Under the pieces are notes generated by a model. The model saw nothing but the letters and a program-made list of their open reading frames with translations, did not search any database and was not told the origin of the DNA. Both the position numbers and the translations under genes were made by a program. 64,000 nucleotides of DNA, from the NCBI GenBank assembly GCA_944389015.1, contig CALXKS010000074.1, forward strand, positions 1-64,000, in the 5' to 3' direction. The first letter of the stretch is position 1, and every line of letters starts with the position of its first letter. This DNA is from an uncultured Spirochaetaceae bacterium. GTDB taxonomy: Bacteria; Spirochaetota; Spirochaetia; Sphaerochaetales; Sphaerochaetaceae. Positions 42,072-50,037 of this stretch are shown here, one piece after another.

Positions 42072-42829
42072 GCCTCCGGTGCGATTATGACCTTGACACC
42101 AGCCTCCTCAAGCTCCGATCTGAAATCATCAGGGATGCTGTCAGAGACGAAGTAGTCGATATCCTTCCATGGAGCGATCTTTCCAAGACCTTTCATCATA
42201 AGCTTCTTGCTGTCTGCCAGGAGACATACTGTATCTGCGGCCTTGATCATGCTGCGCTTTGTATCGGCCTCGACAAGATTGGAGCTCCAGACACCATCTG
42301 AGGATATAGCAGAGGCACCCATGAAGAGTATATCGGCATGTATATCATTGAGAGTATTCTTCGTCAGTGGTCCTATAGCTCCCATCGAATAGCGCCTGAG
42401 CATCCCCGGAAGCATGATAAGCTCTACAGTGTCATCATTCATCAGGGCATTCATTGCCAGGAGCGAGCTTGTGACAGCCGTTATGTTCCTGCCCCTGAGA
42501 TACTTCGCGATATGAACAGTCGTGCTGCCCGTGTCTATGATCACGGTATCACCGTCATGGAGAAGGGATGATGCCGCCTTCGCGATGCGCTCCTTCTCCT
42601 CCGCCTCTTCCGTCATCGTATCGGTGAAGATCCTTATGAGCTTCTGGTTCTCCGCAGAGAGCGCACCTCCATGAGTCCTTATGAGAAGGCCCTTTGCCTC
42701 TAAGCTATCGAGATCCGAGCGGACTGTGACCTTTGACACTCCGAAGATGCGTGTAAGCTCTTCGACATCGACGCTTTCCTTCTGGGTAAGGATCCTCAGG
42801 ATTTCCTTCTTTCTCTCTACACCATTCAT
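42068..42829 (-). CDS. DeoR/GlpR-family transcriptional repressor
   Basis: A 253-residue regulator. N-terminal HTH KKEILRILTQKESVDVEELTRIFGVSKVTVRSDLDSLEAKGLLIRTHGGA is the DeoR signature. The C-terminal domain resembles ribose-5-phosphate isomerase (DTVIIDTGSTTVHIAKYL, ADILFMGASAIS, CLLADSKKLMMKG) and senses a sugar phosphate. It overlaps the TIM-barrel gene by 4 bases. By position it should control the importer, isomerase and mutase. CTGGAG precedes the ATG by 6 bases. Confidence 0.9.
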   Translation of the reverse strand: MNGVERKKEILRILTQKESVDVEELTRIFGVSKVTVRSDLDSLEAKGLLIRTHGGALSAENQKLIRIFTDTMTEEAEEKERIAKAASSLLHDGDTVIIDTGSTTVHIAKYLRGRNITAVTSSLLAMNALMNDDTVELIMLPGMLRRYSMGAIGPLTKNTLNDIHADILFMGASAISSDGVWSSNLVEADTKRSMIKAADTVCLLADSKKLMMKGLGKIAPWKDIDYFVSDSIPDDFRSELEEAGVKVIIAPEA

Positions 42830-42844
42830 AGATACTCCAGGCTA

Positions 42845-44383
42845 TCAATAGTATGCGGCACCCTCTTTCACATAGCCATCTGCTATGGATTTTACCATAT
42901 CATTGTACTCCTGGCAAAGAACAGGATCGCTTGCAACGACCTCCCAGCGCGTCATTGCATCCTCGCTTCTCGATATCCTCTGCGCAACCTGGCACCAGGA
43001 TGATGGGAAGGATGATGATGCATCGAAATGCTCAGGAAGATTGAAGCGCATCAGCGTAGCATCGAGATCAGAGCCATCATCCATACGCTTGATCACAGTC
43101 GCCCCCTTTGCCCTCATCACATTCTCGACATCATCCATGATCCTCTCCATCTTCGAAGGATCTTTGAAGTTCAGAGGCCACTCACGATAGCGGTGTATTC
43201 CCTCCTGCATCCTGTGGATTCTGTCGTATTTCTCCCTGTTCTCCTTGTAGGCCCTAGCTGATAGAAGCGCAAAGAAGAGCGTATTCTCAGTTGCGATAAG
43301 ACCCTTTGAAGGATCTGAGAGATCGACAGGGAAGTTCATATAGTAGTGGGCTGACTCCTCTTCCGATACGACATACCCCTCGCTCTTATGCTCAAGAAGC
43401 TTCTCCTTTATGAATGAGTGTCCGTTGCGGATTATATGGGGCTCTATACCGCTTTTTGCGATCTCTATCACAGCAAGCGGAATAGCCTTCACATCCACAA
43501 AGCACTTAAGCTCGTTCTCGTTGAAATAAGGAGCGAATATCGGCTTGATATACTCAATCAGGGCTGACATATTCAGGCCGGGGATTATCTGCGTTCCATC
43601 GGGGAACATCAGATCCATCCTGTCCCCATCCCCATCGAAGCAGAAGCCAAGATCGAAGTCCCCGCTTCTCATCCTTTCCCTCGCAGGAGCTATCGAGCTC
43701 TCAACGACAGGATTGGGATCGCCCGCTGGGAAGAAGCCATTTGGAACGAGGTGGGATACAGTGACATCAGCACCGGCCTCGGTAAAAGCCATGAGGAAAT
43801 CAGAGCCGCTGGAGCCTGAAAGGAACTCAGCATAGATCCTCATTCCCGATAGGCTGCCCTTCCCGACTCCTGCAAGCTTCATCGAGTAATCAACGAACTC
43901 CCTCTGAAGCATAAGGTAATGGAGCCTTCCTCTCTTCCTCCCGGAAGGAATACCTGCATCGGATAGATAGTATTCCCTGATCTTCACGATACCGCCCTCC
44001 GGTCCGCAGCCAGAGGCAATCGCAGCACAGTTTCTGCCGACGAACTTGAATCCGACATACTCAGCAGGATTGTGGCTGGCTGTTATCATGACACCGCCGA
44101 AAGACGGATTTGACATGCACATATAGTAGAACTGGCAGGTTCCTGTCTGCAGAGGATTCACATATACATCAACACCCGATGAAAGCAGAGCCTCAATCAG
44201 ACCTTCCATGAGCTCAGGACAGTAAAGCCTAGCGTCCCGTGCAAGGATCACGGCCTCCGTGCCTGCATCATCTGCATAGTACCTTGCTATCGATGCAAGA
44301 ACACCAACCCTTGCCTTCTCGCTCAGAACCGAATGCTTTGTCCTTATATCATATGCTTTGAACATTCCAAGGTTTTCGTCCAT
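42845..44383 (-). CDS. Phosphomannomutase/phosphoglucomutase
   Basis: A 512-residue alpha-D-phosphohexomutase. The phosphoserine loop is MITASHNPAEYVGFK near residue 100, the Mg2+ site DGDGDRMD near 255, the sugar loop EESAHYYMN near 345, and the phosphate-binding C-terminal region follows. It interconverts hexose 6- and 1-phosphates for glycogen, cell-envelope or nucleotide-sugar synthesis. The start is the ATG at 44381-44383, with GAGGAG 7 bases upstream; an earlier in-frame ATG adds 15 residues without family match. It lies 15 bases from the DeoR gene, consistent with one operon. Confidence 0.9.
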   Translation of the reverse strand: MDENLGMFKAYDIRTKHSVLSEKARVGVLASIARYYADDAGTEAVILARDARLYCPELMEGLIEALLSSGVDVYVNPLQTGTCQFYYMCMSNPSFGGVMITASHNPAEYVGFKFVGRNCAAIASGCGPEGGIVKIREYYLSDAGIPSGRKRGRLHYLMLQREFVDYSMKLAGVGKGSLSGMRIYAEFLSGSSGSDFLMAFTEAGADVTVSHLVPNGFFPAGDPNPVVESSIAPARERMRSGDFDLGFCFDGDGDRMDLMFPDGTQIIPGLNMSALIEYIKPIFAPYFNENELKCFVDVKAIPLAVIEIAKSGIEPHIIRNGHSFIKEKLLEHKSEGYVVSEEESAHYYMNFPVDLSDPSKGLIATENTLFFALLSARAYKENREKYDRIHRMQEGIHRYREWPLNFKDPSKMERIMDDVENVMRAKGATVIKRMDDGSDLDATLMRFNLPEHFDASSSFPSSWCQVAQRISRSEDAMTRWEVVASDPVLCQEYNDMVKSIADGYVKEGAAYY

Positions 44384-44481
44384 TGTGTGCTCCTCAATCT
44401 GATGATAACAGCGAACATCCAACCTCACAACAGAAAAAGAAAGAAAAGGAAAATAAAAGCAAAACCAATCATCTGCAAAGA

Positions 44482-44511
44482 CAAAAGAAATCCCCCATCC
44501 ATAGATGAGGG
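44482..44511 (-). terminator. Terminator after tRNA-Arg
   Basis: 8-bp stem CCCTCATC / GATGGGGG (one wobble) with loop TATG, followed by ATTTCTTTT on the minus strand, 5 bases after the tRNA. Confidence 0.88.
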
Positions 44512-44516
44512 ACCGA

Positions 44517-44590
44517 TACGCCCTATTGGATTCGAACCAATCACCTACTGCTTAGAAGGCAGTTGCTCTATCCAGGTGAGCTAAGGGCGC
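44517..44590 (-). tRNA. tRNA-Arg (TCT anticodon)
   Basis: A 74-base cloverleaf: acceptor GCGCCCT / AGGGCGT, D-arm GCTC / GAGC, anticodon stem ACTGC / GCAGT with loop CTTCTAA (anticodon TCT, reads AGA), T-arm ATTGG / CCAAT with loop TTCGAAT, discriminator A. CCA is not encoded. Confidence 0.94.
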
Positions 44591-44601
44591 ATGACTACAT
44601 G

Positions 44602-44630
44602 AAGATACACGTTTTCAGGACTTTCTGCAA
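44602..44630 (-). promoter_or_regulatory. Promoter of tRNA-Arg
   Basis: TTGCAG (44625-44630), 17-base spacer, TATCTT (44602-44607); start expected 6-9 bases before the tRNA. Confidence 0.75.
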
Positions 44631-44712
44631 TAGGATTCCAACATTCTTGTTCTATATGAAAGCAATGGCAGCAATCCGCTGAACTCAGCCATCATTATCA
44701 ACATGATTCCTT

Positions 44713-45219
44713 TTACAGTTCCAGTCCGTAATGCTCACCTGAGATGTACTTGCCATCGATATAGAACAGACGGGAATCGCTTCCTTCATGGACAAAGCCA
44801 TTCCTTTCATAGAAGTCCCTGGCGGTTTTGTTGTCAGAGCGAACAAGGACTCCGATCTTTGTGATCATGCGGTCCTTTGCTTCGGCAATGGCAAATTCAA
44901 GAAGGTGCTGAGAGATGCCCATTCCCCAGTAATTCTTCCGGACAGCTATTGCCATATAAGCACGGTGCCTTATCCTTGCACCCTCCCCCTGGACCTTTAT
45001 GTCGCAGCTTCCGATTATCTTCCCATCGGATATTGCAACGGCAAACACATTCCTGCCCTTGCGCATCTCCCTGATGACATACTTCTCATCCTCAGGGTCG
45101 ACTGATGAGAAATCGGAGGCAGAGAAGGATAGATTATCGGTATCGCCCCCGATAACCGTCATGAATTCAATAAGAGAACTAGCATCATCTTCGCGTATGA
45201 TTCTGTAATCGGTATCCAT
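44713..45219 (-). CDS. GNAT-family N-acetyltransferase
   Basis: A 168-residue acetyltransferase with the GNAT core: FAVAISDGKIIGSCDIKVQG (beta4), IAVRKNYWGMGISQHLLEFAIAEAK (motif A, acetyl-CoA binding RKNYWGMGI) and KTARDFYERNGFVHEGSD (motif B). RimJ/RimL- or YhhY-like subtypes fit; substrate unknown. No ribosome binding site is visible. TATAAT lies 9 bases before the ATG (45229-45234), so a leaderless or near-leaderless mRNA is likely. Confidence 0.85.
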   Translation of the reverse strand: MDTDYRIIREDDASSLIEFMTVIGGDTDNLSFSASDFSSVDPEDEKYVIREMRKGRNVFAVAISDGKIIGSCDIKVQGEGARIRHRAYMAIAVRKNYWGMGISQHLLEFAIAEAKDRMITKIGVLVRSDNKTARDFYERNGFVHEGSDSRLFYIDGKYISGEHYGLEL

Positions 45220-45280
45220 AATGCGATTATTATATCAGCTAAACTAACTCTGATGGTATATAATCGTTCCAGGAGTTCAT

Positions 45281-46141
45281 ATGATTTGCGAAATAAAAAA
45301 GAATGGAACTGTGATGAAGGTATTATCGCTAGGAGCAGAGCCCCAGAGCCTGGTGAAGGACGGGGTTGAATATATCTGGAATGGGGATAAGGAGTACTGG
45401 TTCCGCCATGCCCCTCTCCTTTTCCCGATGATCGGACCAACCAAGGATGACAAGATAGCCGCCAAAGGAAGAGAGTACTCGATGCCGAACAATGGCTTTG
45501 CAAGGGATACGGAGTTCGAGCTCGTCGAGAAGACAGAGGACTCTGTGACATTCCGTCTTGAGGATTCGGAGGAGACACGGTCAAAGTACTATCCTTACGG
45601 CTTTGTCCTTACAGCAACCTATACCGTCAGGGAAGACGGCTATGAGGCAAAGGCAGAGATCAGGGCAAAGGAGGATCTCTGGTATACATTCGGCTGGCAT
45701 CCTGCATTCTCGCTTGATATGAACGGAAAGGGAACAGACCTTGAGACCTACTCCGTGTCATTTGAGCAGAATGAGAAACTTGATAGAAAATATGCCAAAA
45801 ACGGAGTATTTGTAGTTGAGAATGATTTCATTGTCGGAGATGAGCTCAGACTGACAAGAGCAGAGACGGACAAGGGTGCGATCATCCTTCCTGGGGTGAA
45901 AAGCCGCGAGGTGACGCTCACAAGCAGCGAAGGCGAGCATGGAATCACCGCATTCATGGGAGACATGCCGCTTCTGACTGTGTGGACATGCGCTCCAAAG
46001 CATGGCCAGTATGTCTGCATAGAGCCGATGCTCTCATTCGGCGACACTACCCGCCCTCTTGATATAGAGAAGATGGAGGAGACAAAGCTCCTCAAGGGCG
46101 GGGAAAGCGTGACATATACGAATTTCTTCAGGATTTTCTAG
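45281..46141 (+). CDS. Aldose 1-epimerase-family protein
   Basis: A 286-residue galactose-mutarotase-like beta-sandwich protein of the YeaD/LacX subgroup. MKVLSLGAEPQSLVKDGVEYIWNGDKEYWFRHAPLLFPMIG near the N-terminus and TFGWHPAFSL near residue 130 (catalytic His) are typical, and CIEPM closes the fold (Glu base). It would equilibrate anomers of an aldose or hexose 6-phosphate. TATAAT and AGGAG precede the ATG. Its 3' end overlaps the convergent HemA-like gene by 14 bases. Confidence 0.85.
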   Translation: MICEIKKNGTVMKVLSLGAEPQSLVKDGVEYIWNGDKEYWFRHAPLLFPMIGPTKDDKIAAKGREYSMPNNGFARDTEFELVEKTEDSVTFRLEDSEETRSKYYPYGFVLTATYTVREDGYEAKAEIRAKEDLWYTFGWHPAFSLDMNGKGTDLETYSVSFEQNEKLDRKYAKNGVFVVENDFIVGDELRLTRAETDKGAIILPGVKSREVTLTSSEGEHGITAFMGDMPLLTVWTCAPKHGQYVCIEPMLSFGDTTRPLDIEKMEETKLLKGGESVTYTNFFRIF

Positions 46142-47222
46142 CAATCAGCTCTGACACAGCAGCCTTCCGTATGTTCTCATAGAGATCCTCGCGGAGGGCT
46201 TTTTCCTTCTCTGCATCCAGGCGGAGCGATGAGATAGCATCAGCTGAACGGCGGATGGAGTTCGATGCGATGCTCTCTGCCCTTTCATGCACGCTTCCTG
46301 CAATTTCAGCTTTCTTCTTCCAGGCTCTGAACTCAGAAACAGCCCTCTCCGCACCGGCTCTGACTGCTGCAATGACTTTCTCACGCTCAGGGAGTGGGAC
46401 AGAAAGATCCTCTACCCGGATTGCATTGAATGAGGAGGGAAGATCAGTTGGAGAGGAAAGATCAAAGAGAAGCTTCCTTTCCACCAGAGGCCAGTCATTC
46501 TCCTCGAGCGTATGGTACAGCCCGGATGATGCGGATACCACTGCATCGAAAGCCCCGATTGATTCCCGTCTTGAGTCATATGGTATATGCCCTGCTCCTG
46601 GAGGAATGAGGAATGTCTTTGTATCGTCGCGGAGGGTCATCGTCACAGAATTGCCAGGAAGGAGGCACTCCGCTGCAATCCTTGCCCCCTCGCCTGATCC
46701 GATTATAAGGACGGACCTTCCCTTCCCTATCCTCCTTGCCACCTCCTCCGCGATCGTTCTATCAAAGACCCGAGTGTTCATCTCAGTATGGATGCTTTTC
46801 GAGAAGGCCACAGCCGATGAGAAGAGCTTCCGGAGAGCCGGGGATGCGGTCCCTGAAAGAGACGCAGCCTCAGCTGCTGCTGTCATCTGGCTCTGGATCG
46901 TATCCTCGCCGAATAATGGCGAGAGAACCCCGGATGAAAGAAGGAATATCCTTGAAAGAGCTTCATCTCCCTCATACTCATACCGGAACTGCTTCACTGC
47001 GGCAGGATTGAGAGACAGGGCTCTTTCGAGAGGCTCTATCGATGGCTTCCCCTCCGCGATGACCTCTGCCCTGTCACATGTCAGAAGGAAGATGAAAGGG
47101 AACCTGAATCTTCTCAGAAGCACTGAATGGATATGCATAAGGAAGCTTCCATCCCTGTTCTGGAGATGGGAAAACAGCTCTGGGGAGAGTGTGAAATCAA
47201 TGCCTGCGGAATAAAGCTCCAT
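46128..47222 (-). CDS. hemA: Glutamyl-tRNA reductase-like protein
   Basis: A 364-residue HemA homologue. The nucleophile motif TCNRxE reads TCDRAEV (C49). The SGVLSPLFGEDTIQSQM segment matches the conserved GEdQIlgQ motif, the NADPH domain has VLIIGSGEGARIAAECL near residue 170, and a C-terminal dimerisation helix follows. It would reduce glutamyl-tRNA to glutamate semialdehyde for tetrapyrrole or cobalamin synthesis. It is diverged (Asp for Asn after the Cys, Asp for Gln in GEDTI) and shorter than usual (about 420), and no other tetrapyrrole gene is in the window. TATACT lies 6 bases before the ATG, and there is no ribosome binding site. Confidence 0.78.
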   Translation of the reverse strand: MELYSAGIDFTLSPELFSHLQNRDGSFLMHIHSVLLRRFRFPFIFLLTCDRAEVIAEGKPSIEPLERALSLNPAAVKQFRYEYEGDEALSRIFLLSSGVLSPLFGEDTIQSQMTAAAEAASLSGTASPALRKLFSSAVAFSKSIHTEMNTRVFDRTIAEEVARRIGKGRSVLIIGSGEGARIAAECLLPGNSVTMTLRDDTKTFLIPPGAGHIPYDSRRESIGAFDAVVSASSGLYHTLEENDWPLVERKLLFDLSSPTDLPSSFNAIRVEDLSVPLPEREKVIAAVRAGAERAVSEFRAWKKKAEIAGSVHERAESIASNSIRRSADAISSLRLDAEKEKALREDLYENIRKAAVSELIARKS

Positions 47223-47228
47223 GCCATA

Positions 47229-47269
47229 AGTATACAGATATTGCAGATTATCGAAACAGCCTGTACGAT
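47229..47269. promoter_or_regulatory. Divergent leaderless-type promoters between hemA-like and PhoB-like genes
   Basis: Minus: TATACT (47229-47234) 6 bases before the ATG at 47222, -35 unclear. Plus: TTGCAG (47241-47246), 17-base spacer, TACGAT (47264-47269), 6 bases, ATG at 47276. Neither gene has a ribosome binding site. Confidence 0.65.
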
Positions 47270-47275
47270 TTTCCT

Positions 47276-47947
47276 ATGACTATTCTCATTGTCGAGGATG
47301 ATAGCGATATCAGGGCACTGATGGCTTTCCACCTCAGAAACCATGGATATACCACAGAGGAGGCAAAGGATGGAGAGGAGGCACTGGAGATGCTATCTTC
47401 ATCTGTTCCTGACCTGGTGCTTCTTGATCTGATGCTTCCGAAGCTCAGCGGGCTGGATGTGCTCTCAGCGATAAGAAGCGGAAGCAGCACGAAGCGCATC
47501 CCTGTCATTGTCGCATCGGCTCTGACTGGTGAGAACGATATCATAAAGGCACTTGAGGACGGGGCCGATGACTATATAACAAAGCCATTCTCCCCGAAGA
47601 TACTCTGTGCGCGCGTCCACTCGCTCCTGAGGCGCTCAGGAAGGGAGATGGATGCCGTATCCACCTCCGGCGGTCTTAGCATAGACAAGGGAACAAGGGA
47701 ATGCTTTGTATCGGGAGAGAAGATAGTGCTCACAGCGACCGAGTTCGATATCCTGCTCTCTCTTGTCGAGGCTGAGGGACATGTGCTGAGGCGCGGAGAG
47801 ATAATAGAGAGGATCAAGGGAGCGGAGTACCATGTCACAGAACGCGCGATCGATGTGCAGATAGCTTCTATAAGGAAGAAGCTCGGGGATATGGGGAAGA
47901 ACATCGCGACAGTATGGGGAATCGGGTACAGATATGCCGAGGAGTGA
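47276..47947 (+). CDS. OmpR/PhoB-type response regulator
   Basis: A 223-residue two-component regulator. Receiver domain residues 1-115 with acidic pocket D8, D9 and phospho-acceptor D51 (LLDLMLP), plus K at KPF. A winged-helix DNA-binding domain follows (LTATEFDILLSLVEAEGHVLRRGEII ... DVQIASIRKKLGD). It overlaps the histidine kinase gene by 14 bases. PhoB-like by sequence, so phosphate or envelope stress are candidate signals; the target regulon is unknown. The convergent beta-barrel-like gene is not obviously a target. Confidence 0.9.
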   Translation: MTILIVEDDSDIRALMAFHLRNHGYTTEEAKDGEEALEMLSSSVPDLVLLDLMLPKLSGLDVLSAIRSGSSTKRIPVIVASALTGENDIIKALEDGADDYITKPFSPKILCARVHSLLRRSGREMDAVSTSGGLSIDKGTRECFVSGEKIVLTATEFDILLSLVEAEGHVLRRGEIIERIKGAEYHVTERAIDVQIASIRKKLGDMGKNIATVWGIGYRYAEE

Positions 47948-48986
47948 TATAGCAAAGCACTATCAGGGGATAATCGATGCGATGGAGGAAGGTGTTCTCC
48001 TGATAAACAGGAAACAGCGGATCATGCTCCACAACAAACGCTCTGCGCTGCTGCTTTCATGGGCAGATGAGATCGATGGGAAGGATCTGAAGAGCGTCAT
48101 TGACAGCAGTGACCTCTGCAAATCCGCCTCATCTGTCTTCTCAGGGAAGAAGACGGAGAGGATCACCATCGCGGTCTATGAAGGGGTGTGCGGAGATGAG
48201 GCATTCATAAAAGGCCATGGCAGGGAGAGGACATTCAGGATAAGGGTCACTGCTCTCGATGAGAAGCTTGCCGCTGTCACGATCGCCGACATCACGAAGA
48301 TCGAGAGGCTATCGCTCGTGCGCCAGGATTTCGTATCGAATGTCTCCCATGAGCTCAAGACGCCGCTGACGGCGATCACAGGCTTTGCGGAGACCCTGAC
48401 AGATGAAGCGCTGACAAGAGAGGAGATCAGGGGATTCTCAAGGATCATACTCAAGAACAGCAGCCATATGCAGAGGATAATCTCCGACCTGCTGCTTCTT
48501 ACATCGCTGGACAGGGCTGAGATCGAGCATGTCATGTCGACGACAACGGATACGAAGATCTTCCAGGAGGTCAGATCCTATACCCAGCACAAGGCGAATG
48601 CGAAGGAGACGGAGGTCATCTACTCCCCTCTCGACAGAGAAGTGACATGCAACGAATCCCTTATAGTGCAGGCAGTTGCCAATCTGGTGCTAAATGCCAT
48701 TGCATACTCTGCCGAGCGCTCCACGGTCGAGGTCAGAACAAGGGTCCGCAATGATATGATGGAGATCGCGGTCTCTGATCAGGGTGTTGGAATAAGCAAG
48801 GAGGATATCCCGAGGATCTTCGAACGCTTCTACCGCATAGACAAGGCAAGAAGCAGGGAATCCGGAGGAACGGGACTTGGGCTTTCGATTGTACGCCACA
48901 TCGCGATAATCCACTCAGGAACGATCAAAGTGTCTTCCAAACCAGGGGAAGGCTCGGTATTCACACTTGCAATACCGCTCAGCTGA
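47934..48986 (+). CDS. PhoR-type sensor histidine kinase
   Basis: A 350-residue kinase with an N-terminal PAS-like domain (AMEEGVLLINRKQRIMLHNKRS) and no obvious membrane helix. The H-box is FVSNVSHELKTPLTAITGFAETL (His near 139). The ATPase domain has N-box NLVLNAIAY, G1 DQGVGI, F/G2 RFYRIDKARSRESGGTGLGLSI. Lack of a transmembrane segment suggests a cytosolic or peripherally held sensor, unlike classical PhoR. It is the partner of the preceding regulator. Confidence 0.9.
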   Translation: MPRSDIAKHYQGIIDAMEEGVLLINRKQRIMLHNKRSALLLSWADEIDGKDLKSVIDSSDLCKSASSVFSGKKTERITIAVYEGVCGDEAFIKGHGRERTFRIRVTALDEKLAAVTIADITKIERLSLVRQDFVSNVSHELKTPLTAITGFAETLTDEALTREEIRGFSRIILKNSSHMQRIISDLLLLTSLDRAEIEHVMSTTTDTKIFQEVRSYTQHKANAKETEVIYSPLDREVTCNESLIVQAVANLVLNAIAYSAERSTVEVRTRVRNDMMEIAVSDQGVGISKEDIPRIFERFYRIDKARSRESGGTGLGLSIVRHIAIIHSGTIKVSSKPGEGSVFTLAIPLS

Positions 48987-49992
48987 TGTACGAGAATGAG
49001 ATTGTCGGAGAGATCGACGAGAAGTCCGTGGCTCTGAATACAAGACCTATGGTCCCATAGAAGCCGCTGGAGCCTCCACGGATGAAAAAGCTAACATAGC
49101 CGTTATCAGCATTGAAGGAGAACCATTCATGGTGAAGCTCGCGGTATGAGAGAGCGATCGTAAGGTCCGTATCCGGCAGGAACTGGAATGTTATGTCCCC
49201 TTCTGCCTCTATCTTCCTTGTAGAGCCATCGACAAGGCCTGTGATCGAGAACGAGAGGCGCGGCCTGACAAGCATGAGATCCCCTTCTCTGGTGAAGCGT
49301 CCTCCCTCAAGGGCAAGGGATACAGTCGTGGACTCCGCAAGTGTATCCCATCCAAGGTAGAGATTGTTGTTCTTCAGCGTCAGCAGCTTCCCTACATAGA
49401 TGCCTGCAGACACTGGGCTGAGCTCAAGGATAGCCCCGACGCCAAGATCGAAGAACTCACTTCCAGGATCCCTGTCGAATGGGGAAAGCCAGGCATTGAC
49501 AAAGACATCTCCGATATTGTCCATGGTCTTGTCGCGCCTGACCATCTGGTTTCCGCCCGATATCCTCGCACCTATAGAGAAATGGGGAAAGGCATATGCG
49601 GCATCAAGCTCTATCTTAAGAGATGAGTAGATATCATAGTTGGAAGACGAAGGACTGACCCTGTCGAACTCCGATCCGAATGATGCGGTGAGAGCGATGT
49701 ACTTGGAAATGAACGTGGCATCAATGCTCCATAGCTGATCCTGGATGAATGACATCGTGCCCTTGCCGAAATCCGCGGCATTCCATGAATCGCTTGCGCT
49801 TACCGTCAGAGCGAACAGACCGGGCTCAACCTCCATCATCGGAAGAGCTGCAGGATTGGCGAACATATCATAGAAACGGCCGGAGTATGCAACCGACTGA
49901 TACGGAGAGTCCATTGCATATCTATCATCCACAGCAGCGGAAAGCGGTAAAATGATCAGAATAGCGACAGCAATCGCTTTTAGCCGTTTCAT
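48979..49992 (-). CDS. Exported beta-barrel-like outer membrane protein
   Basis: A 337-residue exported protein with a signal peptide (MKRLKAIAVAILIILPLSAA, residues 1-20). The remainder alternates short amphipathic beta strands, e.g. LFALTVSAS, YIALTASFGSEF, IELDAAYAFPHFSIGARISGG, DITFQFLPDTDLTIALSYREL, and the last residues are SPTISFSYIS. This pattern fits an outer-membrane barrel or PorV/TraF-like spirochaete protein; no family is named with confidence. The ATG at 49990-49992 has TATAAT 7 bases upstream and no ribosome binding site. Its 3' end overlaps the kinase gene by 8 bases. Confidence 0.65.
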   Translation of the reverse strand: MKRLKAIAVAILIILPLSAAVDDRYAMDSPYQSVAYSGRFYDMFANPAALPMMEVEPGLFALTVSASDSWNAADFGKGTMSFIQDQLWSIDATFISKYIALTASFGSEFDRVSPSSSNYDIYSSLKIELDAAYAFPHFSIGARISGGNQMVRRDKTMDNIGDVFVNAWLSPFDRDPGSEFFDLGVGAILELSPVSAGIYVGKLLTLKNNNLYLGWDTLAESTTVSLALEGGRFTREGDLMLVRPRLSFSITGLVDGSTRKIEAEGDITFQFLPDTDLTIALSYRELHHEWFSFNADNGYVSFFIRGGSSGFYGTIGLVFRATDFSSISPTISFSYIS

Positions 49993-49999
49993 AATGGGG

Positions 50000-50031
50000 A
50001 TTATACCAGAATAAGGGCAATGTGGTACACT
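50000..50031. promoter_or_regulatory. Divergent -10 boxes for the outer membrane protein and dinB
   Basis: Minus: TATAAT (50000-50005), 7 bases before the ATG at 49992. Plus: TACACT (50026-50031), exactly 6 bases before the GTG at 50038. Both predict leaderless messages from a 45-bp intergenic space; -35 boxes are weak. Confidence 0.6.
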
Positions 50032-50037
50032 GACAGA

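Noticed and set aside
46255-47214. 319-codon frame opposite the HemA-like gene
   Set aside because: Antisense to a gene with catalytic motifs; no family, no ribosome binding site.
50020-50037. ATG at 50020 as the dinB start
   Set aside because: It lies upstream of the -10 box; the GTG at 50038 gives the standard N-terminus.
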